From Trichostrongylus colubriformis (lineage: Eukaryota; Nematoda; Chromadorea; Rhabditida; Trichostrongylidae): a stretch of 64,000 nt of DNA. The stretch is taken from assembly GCA_963978905.1 (NCBI GenBank), contig OZ022257.1:13104509-13168508 (forward strand), in the 5' to 3' direction. The translations under genes were made by a program, and so were the position numbers. This document shows, one piece after another, positions 58,120 through 64,000 of this stretch. Under the pieces are notes generated by a model. It was not told where the DNA came from and made no database searches. It saw nothing but the letters and a program-made list of their open reading frames with translations. Positions within the stretch are counted from its first letter, which is position 1. Every line of letters begins with the position of its first letter.

Positions 58120-59435
58120 TGCTGACGGATATCCTCACTAGCGGTACTAACCGATAATCCAGCAATTGTTCACATCCTCGCAGACAGGTTCGATACTAAT
58201 CTTGCGAACATGGAAAACTTGATGCAGATCTGCTGAGGCGGAAAACCGATATCGCAGCTGTGAAGCTGCGTACAAATCTATGCCTCTTACCATTTCACTC
58301 GTTACATCCTGAGCGTTAGCTCGTGTATCTGGTTTCTCTGAAGTGCCTGTGAGCCCAAAATTGTAGTTTTATTTGTAGCTAACGCCAGTGGCAGCTCTTT
58401 ATTGCCTCTTCAATAGTTATTGAGTACCAACAAGCTGTCACGGTAACGAATTGCTCAGGCTCTTATTTCTGCAACTAACTCCACTTCTACTCTCACACTT
58501 CGGTATATTCTTATATTTAAAGCGATATAAAATATGTTTAGTTTTTTGGATATATAAAACATTTATCAACAAAATCTATATACTCTTGAAAAAACTATTT
58601 TAAACAAGGCAAAGAGCTCCTTCAAGTAAGTGTCATGGACTTAAAGATTTTCTTTCGTAATTGCTAAATTAATTACGCTCACCCCACTGGCGTTAATCGA
58701 ATAATATGTATAATGATGTATTATATAGCAAATAACTATACAATATGCATGCATATCCATCACCTTTTCATTTCTCCACTGTTGCCTTCACTTCTCATTT
58801 CTTTGTTTGAACTTCTCCTCTTCTTTTTCCTACACTTTGATGAAAAACATTTCGATGTTCCAGCAACTACAATTTTTAAGCGACTTTCCAAATATTTTAT
58901 AAATATCTCTTATGCGAGTTGAAAAGCTGTAGGGATGAACATTGCTCAGTGAATGATTTTCCAAGGGATGCACACCACATTTAACTTCCATTCATAATCG
59001 TAGCCACAGTCAAGTACGTATAGCCTATGACTGGAGGATGCCAGCTGATTTTGTACTTATTCTGTTTTAAGCACTTCTATCGCTCATGAGCAATAGGAAC
59101 TGATTGTGAAGCTAATATACTTTCCATAAATCTAGTTCTACGGAGGATTGGATGGATTTGTGCCAAGAGGGTTAGCGCATTTGATGGCATCAGTTGAACA
59201 ACATGCACATCTGGTCACAATTTAACTGTAATCACATTTCATAGCAGTGAAATTCGTACGGAACACATCTGGCACGTCGTCACCATCACCAACGCAATAT
59301 TTACTTTGATCGTTTTGAAGAGCTGAAATGTAAACTGAATTGGATTGTTGTTCTCCTTATGCCAGGGGAATAATATATTGTATATCAAACCCGATGATAG
59401 TTTCATAGCATTATTCAGGGACAGGTGAAGTATTC
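58120..59435. other. No supported feature
   Basis: Mixed AT-rich DNA. A plus-strand 69-codon frame at 58713-58922 is hydrophobic but unsupported. No repeat matches found. Confidence 0.4.
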
Positions 59436-59482
59436 ACTCAAAGATCGTGAACGAAAAAATGAGTTTCTCTATTACCCATATA

Positions 59483-60161
59483 TTGGGTAGTCTAAAAAGT
59501 TTTTTCGTATTTTCAAATACCGCTTTTTCCCTCCAAACTGCTTTCCAGCAATCTCTTCTGTACATAAACATGTAGTACAGGTCCACACGCATCTATAGGT
59601 ATTATTGTTTTCCATCTCCAGGATAACCCTTTTCGGCAAAATAAACATATCAACGGTCAACCTCATTTTCAATACAAAAATTATAAAAAATTTTTCGTTG
59701 AATGGCGTTATACAGGGAAAGGAAAAGGTGATAATCCGATGGAGCAAGATCAGGGCTATAAGGTGGATGGGGCAGCAATTTTTACCCAAGCTCGAGAATT
59801 ATTTGGCGAGTCATTTTTTCACTAGTGGTAAAAAATTTTTTAAATTTTTTCTTTTAAAAAATTCTCGAGCTTGGATAAAAATTGCTGCCTTATAGCCCTG
59901 ATCTTGCTCCATCGGATTATCACCTTTTCCTTTCTCTGTTTAACGCCATTCAAAGAAAAAAAAAATTGGAATTTAAAATGAGGTGACTTTTGATATTTTT
60001 ATTTTGCCGAAAAGGGTTATCCGGGAGATGGAAGACAACATTACCCATAGATGCGTGTGGACTTGTACTACATAAATATGTACAGAAGAAATTTTGTGGA
60101 AAGAAGATGAGAGGGAAAAAGCGGTATTTAAAAATACGAAAAGACTTTTTAGACTACCTAA
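59483..60161. mobile_element. Foldback mariner element M3 (679 bp)
   Basis: TA-flanked, ends TTGGGTAGTCTAAAAAGTTT and, inverted, TTAGGTAGTCTAAAAAGTCT. Each arm carries a mariner transposase C-terminal fragment running outwards from the centre: right arm SRAWIKIAAL, then the conserved SPDLAPSDYHLF motif (one codon altered), FLCLFNAI-like; left arm the same in reverse. The lineage differs from M1 and M2. The second catalytic region is present but the N-terminal half is missing in both arms. Confidence 0.92.
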
Positions 60162-60446
60162 TATTTGGTATATGTTGTTTTTGCTTGGTAGAGGTCGCAT
60201 TCAAAGTTTCACGCGAAAAAGTGAGAAACCGGCTGAGGTACAGCTCCTCAAAATAACGGACGGGCGAGGGAGCCTCCGAGTGAATGCCCCGCCCCGACGG
60301 CCGCAGTGATTGGAGATGGAGAATGTGACTGTTGACGTAACTTACTGTTCCCACTGTGCATCTCCGACTACGGCGGACCACGGCGCGGGCATTTACTCTG
60401 AAGCTCCGCCCTCTCGGCCACCAATTTGAGGAAATGTATCTTCATA

Positions 60447-60640
60447 CTTTTAATTTTTTGATAACTGCTGTTTATCGCCGCAGCTCGCGATGCGAAAGTT
60501 ACTACAAGGATGCTGAGTTATGGGCAAAAGCTTCGGTGGCGGACGGGACTCGAACCCGCACTTCATACATCAAAGGATGAAGTGCGGGTTCGAGTCCCGT
60601 CCGCCACCGAAGCTTTTGCCCACAACTCAGCATCCTTGTT
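60447..60640 (-). mobile_element. Family D retroposon with tRNA-like palindrome
   Basis: GTATCTTCATA is repeated at 60436-60446 and 60641-60651, an 11 bp duplication flush with the element. The 60447 end is T-rich (A-rich tail on the minus strand), as for a retroposed SINE. The body is a 62 bp palindrome, arms 60505-60566 and 60577-60638, with one mismatch. Each arm holds GTGCGGGTTCGAGTCCCGTC, identical in form to a tRNA T-arm with B box, followed by CGCCACCGAAGC like an acceptor end. It is not a tRNA gene: the D arm and anticodon arm are absent. Confidence 0.85.
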
Positions 60641-60814
60641 GTATCTTCATATTTTTTCGCGTGAACTTTGCATGCGGTCCTTACTAATCAAGTACAACAT
60701 TAATATATGGGCAACAGGGGAACTCATTTTTCCGTGCATGATTCATTAGAGGGATTGAAAAAGTTGTGCGACACTTCTAAGGTATTTTATCAAATTGTAA
60801 AGATAAGTGTTTTT

Positions 60815-60917
60815 TTTTTAGATTTTTTCCTATATTATTTTTTAACAAAAAATAATATAGAAAAAATATTTTCCTATATTATTTTTTAGTAACCACTAAA
60901 AAATAATATAGGAAATT
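60815..60917. repeat. Alternating AT palindrome
   Basis: CCTATATTATTTTTT appears three or four times in alternating orientation (60829, inverted 60848, direct 60873, inverted 60898), giving a multi-armed hairpin. The loop between the last two is AGTAACCACT. Confidence 0.85.
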
Positions 60918-61059
60918 TAAAAACTGAAAATACCTAGTAATTTTTTTGAGTAGCTCGTTTTTGTGAGATGGTAGTGTTACGACAAGTGACGCCACTAGCA
61001 CTCGCATGGTTTAGGGATTAGTGTCACTTGGAACATCGGTACTCGATTTCTTCAAAAGA

Positions 61060-61345
61060 AAAGGTGTAGTGACAGGTGGCGCACCCCCCACTCTCATGGT
61101 GCGGTGATCAAAACCTGCATCAACGCCCGCCCAGGCTTAACAAGCCTTCCATCCCCCGGAGATGCTAAATTGGTGCCAGACACGTCCGGGAGGATAAAAG
61201 CACTGATTTGTATATCGGCTGGCCACCGCAAGACATTGTATAGGCCACATCATATTCATCAGCCAGCACGATTCGGAATGGAACTAGCATGTGCGGCGCA
61301 TCCCAGGAAGGGATTGATCAACGCCAAAAACTTTATCCTTAATCT
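61060..61345 (+). mobile_element. SINE family C, full copy
   Basis: GTGTAGTGACAGGTGGCGCA, CTCATGGTGCGGTGATCAAA, CCGCCCAGGCTTAACAAGCC, GGGAGGATAAAAGCACTGAT and CCCAGGAAGGGATTGATCAA follow the copy at 2675 base for base with about 15 percent differences. The B box has decayed (GATCAAAACC). The 106-codon frame across it is spurious. Confidence 0.82.
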
Positions 61346-62125
61346 CTCATATGTGGCTCCCGCTGTTTCAGCGAGGCCCTGCATTGTAAGCTGGAAGATG
61401 CACATCCCTAGAATTCACAATTGACAGATTTCCTAGAAAATTCGAAAGTATTGCAAAACTTTGTTTGGAGCTCCGATTTTTCAATTTTGTCGTTTTCAAG
61501 TTATACCATCGTCCCGGCGGATTTCTAAAGGCCCTTGCTCGAGATTTTAATAGTACTGATTAGAGTTTGATAATGTAAATAATAATAATTAGAGTTTAAT
61601 AATTGTTTGGAGTGTTCAATCTAATCAATAAATTAAATTATCTGACCGATGCGCTGTTTTTTTTCACCTCAATTTCTAGCAAAATATGACAAAAGACCCC
61701 TGATCAAAAGAACATTGCTCCTTCTGTTCTGGTGAACCACCCAACTGATGCCCCCACACGCTTGATGTGTTTAAATAATGGCTGTTTACATGTCATTGGA
61801 AATGTTTTACAACGGAAAGATGTAATAATTAGCATGACGATGGGATAGGAAGTGTTGATCTCGGTCACAGGTAAGCGGTCTCATAGCATCACTCAAGTCA
61901 CAACTAAGAATGCAGATGAGGAACCACATCTCAAGTTCTCCATGGCGTGGCGTGTTTTTTTTTTGTAAAAGTCTAATTTCGCATGCAACTGAAGCCATTC
62001 CACGTATGATGGTGCGTGTTACTTTTGAATCCTCTTGCAACCTCCTCTCATCAGGCATGGATGAGGAAAACCAGGACGACAGTGTTATTATGAGGAAAAA
62101 TAAGTTAGGAGACATTTGGATATGA
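61346..62125. other. No supported feature
   Basis: AT-rich. A minus-strand frame of 138 codons (62223-61807) starts inside SINE-like family G and I do not count it as a gene. Confidence 0.4.
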
Positions 62126-62129
62126 AAAC

Positions 62130-62245
62130 TGAGGCACATCCAGGAATCGAGGGAAACGGCCGCTCTAGTACGACCCCACCTCTTCGGCGGGGATTCAAAA
62201 ACAACTCCCCTCTCAACGTTCACTTTGCCTCTACACTATCAGTGA
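62130..62245 (-). mobile_element. SINE-like family G, copy 2 (reverse)
   Basis: On the minus strand GATAGTGTAGAGGCAAAGTG (A-box-like), GTTGTTTTTGAATCCCCGCC (B-box-like) and GGTGGGGTCGTACTAGAGCG match the copy at 10985. Confidence 0.6.
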
Positions 62246-62603
62246 CTATTGCCGATTGCTTAGTATCATTAAGTATTTTATTACAGTAATTTTTATATCG
62301 ATCATCTGCTTATCATCTAGCTTGGAACCATGGTCTGCAGTCACTACCGTCATTCCGCCCGTCAAATACGACCCCCCCCCCCCTCTATCGAAGAATTATC
62401 GACTACCGGTGTATCCTGGTGAAAACCTCCCCAGACCATTATGCTCGTGGGTTCCGGTTCAACTGCTCCATGCAACTGTCTATTTCGGGGTGTGTGCCAT
62501 TAGGACAGGAAATTCGCATGACTGCTTTTAGCGCGCGAATTGATAGTGCGAGCTATGGGCGTTGCACTGGTTGAGTCCTGATGTGAATGCACCCAAACGA
62601 CGA

Positions 62604-62676
62604 CTATGCGCGCCGTATCGGATGGGTCCTGAAGCACCGTAATCGCTTCAAGACCCATCCGATACGGCGCGCATAG
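62604..62676. repeat. Near-perfect 32 bp inverted repeat
   Basis: CTATGCGCGCCGTATCGGAT then GGGTCCTGAAGC at 62604-62635 is inverted at 62645-62676 with one mismatch, separated by nine bases. Weaker outer arms (GTGCGAGCTATGGG, GCTCGCACCATCGC) suggest a GC-rich foldback element of about 170 bp from 62540 to 62710. Confidence 0.85.
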
Positions 62677-62714
62677 CTCGCACCATCGCGTCGCACACCG
62701 AGCGCCGCAAAGCA

Positions 62715-64000
62715 AATTTTCTTTCATACACCCGTCCATTTCGGGTTCTCTGTAGATTTATACGGAAAATCGACAAAGTCCAGAATATAAGCGGGTGTTA
62801 TATCTGTGAGACACTCTCGACGTTTTGAAAGACTGTCCATTCGATCTTTTGGGTCGTATAAGCGCTATAGTTGTGTCCCAAACTATCGTTCAATCTCCGT
62901 TTTCTAGTTACGGAACATCTTTAACTCCCCGCCTTGCATCCCTAGCCAAAGAGCTAGAGCGTCGACGGAATGAAGATAGCGGCTTAATCAACACTCAATT
63001 GTATCATCGGTAGCAGTACTCTACATAGAGCTCGAATCTGGGCCAAGAACCAGTTTTCCGTAAATGAGCCAATTGGAGAAGGCAGACGCGGATGGGAGTA
63101 GAAAAATGGACGTGATTTACGCCCGAATTGCAAACCGAGTTATGTACAAAATTTTTCATTGTGTGGATATTAGTAGTAGGAAAAATTGCCGCGCCTTCAA
63201 TTGTTGCTATCGTCTCGGAAAATACTTAAGAGCTTGGTCGAGAGTTTTCATTTTGAATTCAACTATAAGGACTACAAGTAATCATAACCTAACTTAATTA
63301 CATATGTCCAGTAATAACGCGAACCTTACAAACTCGTGCATTTCCCCCACCTATTTTTTTCTAGGAGAAGTCTAAGACAAAGTCCGTCTAGGAAGCTATT
63401 ATGCTCGAGCAGAAAACTTCTACATCTGATTGACATCATGTTGTTCAGATATGTAATTTTCTTTCCTTCTGCGTAAGAATTAATAGTCATCGGGAAGAAG
63501 ATATCCATTCGTGTAGGGCAGTGTCGAGTGAAGACATCCCTATGGACTTCTATGAGCACATTACTCTAATGAATCATAGGCTAAGGAATTGAAAGGTGGC
63601 CGCATTCAGCATAGCTGAGTTACAGATAAGTTGTAATTATTTATGTATAGTAACTATTTCAAACTGGAGAAACTTGGCAAAAACGCTCCGACTCTCGAAG
63701 CTCGCAGCACTGCTCCGCTTTACTACCCCAAAGAGCGTTCAGAAGGGGGCGTATTTATAGGCTATAATCCTATGTGAGGAAGCTTGGAGGAACGGAATCT
63801 AGTGGGAAATGCAAAGGAAAACGAACTTTCCTCCCCTCCCTTTCTTGATCCTAATGACCACCTGGAGTATGGAGTATGTGAATTTGTGGGTACATGGCAA
63901 CTATCTATGAAGGAATTCGCTCACAGAATCGTCATGCATACTTCAAAAGTAGGTCATATTTATGCCATCAATTTCCTTGGCGGTGCTCGATTCTGAATTT
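62715..64000. other. No firm gene to the right edge
   Basis: Open frames of 60-77 codons occur on both strands (for example 63064-63297 and 63784-63996 plus, 63326-63559 minus), but none has joined exons or motifs. Confidence 0.35.

Larger units (their letters stand above)
59440..60745. mobile_element. Foldback family B copy hosting two insertions
   Basis: Left AAGATCGTGAACGAAAAAAT and right complement GAATCATGCACGGAAAAATG are family ends. The arms GTTTCACGCGAAAAAGTGAG and its mirror near 60655 (TTTTTCGCGTGAACTTTGC) enclose the GC-rich centre. The left arm is cut at TATA by mariner M3 (59483-60161). The right arm is cut at 60447-60640 by a family D retroposon. Removing both restores the usual arm order. 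Confidence 0.85.

Noticed and set aside
60536..60607. A tRNA gene on either strand.
   Set aside because: Only T-arm and acceptor-like sequence is present, duplicated as a palindrome. There is no D arm, anticodon arm or intervening length.
1..64000. Bacterial operons, phage, CRISPR arrays, rRNA or viral genes.
   Set aside because: No long uninterrupted coding frames, regular spacer arrays or conserved RNA sequences are present.

Overview
The window reads as nuclear DNA of a nematode, probably a strongylid or related rhabditid. This is inferred, not proven. The signs are small exons split by 42-110 bp T-rich introns ending in TTTCAG-like acceptors, moderate AT bias, no bacterial gene order, and a dense load of mariner, Tc1-like, hAT-like and Mutator-like miniature elements plus tRNA-derived SINEs. 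I found no rRNA, intact tRNA gene, CRISPR array, virus or bacterial operon.

The best supported content is repeats, because copies in the window can be compared with each other. There are three foldback mariner elements of 677-681 bp (6.8, 9.2, 59.5 kb), two Tc1-like elements with TA duplications (7.9, 20.7 kb), and a 733 bp TA-flanked element (29.5 kb). Small elements with exact target duplications sit at 27.5 kb (8 bp) and 29.2 kb (10 bp). A three-copy terminal-inverted-repeat family lies at 0.5, 5.7 and 18.6 kb, and GC-rich foldbacks share a GGCCGCGTTCATACTTTGCG-like end (2.4, 10.2, 15.0, 16.5, 42.9, 45.5, 52.1, 52.6 kb). A large foldback family lies at 25.0, 49.0, 51.6, 56.6 and 59.4 kb. 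Three sets of SINE-like sequences complete the list.

Gene calls are weaker. No open frame matched a protein family I recognise except the mariner remnants. Random DNA of this composition gives many 60-80 codon frames, so I gave weight only to frames bounded by good splice signals and joined in consistent phase. The best are: minus strand 22.6-24.1, 30.4-30.8, 36.0-36.3, 39.4-39.8 and 57.3-58.1 kb; plus strand 14.0-15.0, 20.3-20.5, 41.1-41.4 with a related 44.5-44.9, 47.8-48.9, 53.3-54.4 and 56.3-56.6 kb. Several look like 3' ends of longer genes whose other exons I could not place. A plus-strand locus at 6.8-8.8 kb looks like a decaying gene cut by a mariner foldback and by another foldback whose end supplies the stop codon.

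The elements are nested. At 59.4-60.8 kb an old foldback contains a mariner foldback and a retroposed palindrome of tRNA 3'-half-like sequence with its own 11 bp target duplication. Genes appear to be small islands in this repeat background, and I see no sign that they form a pathway.
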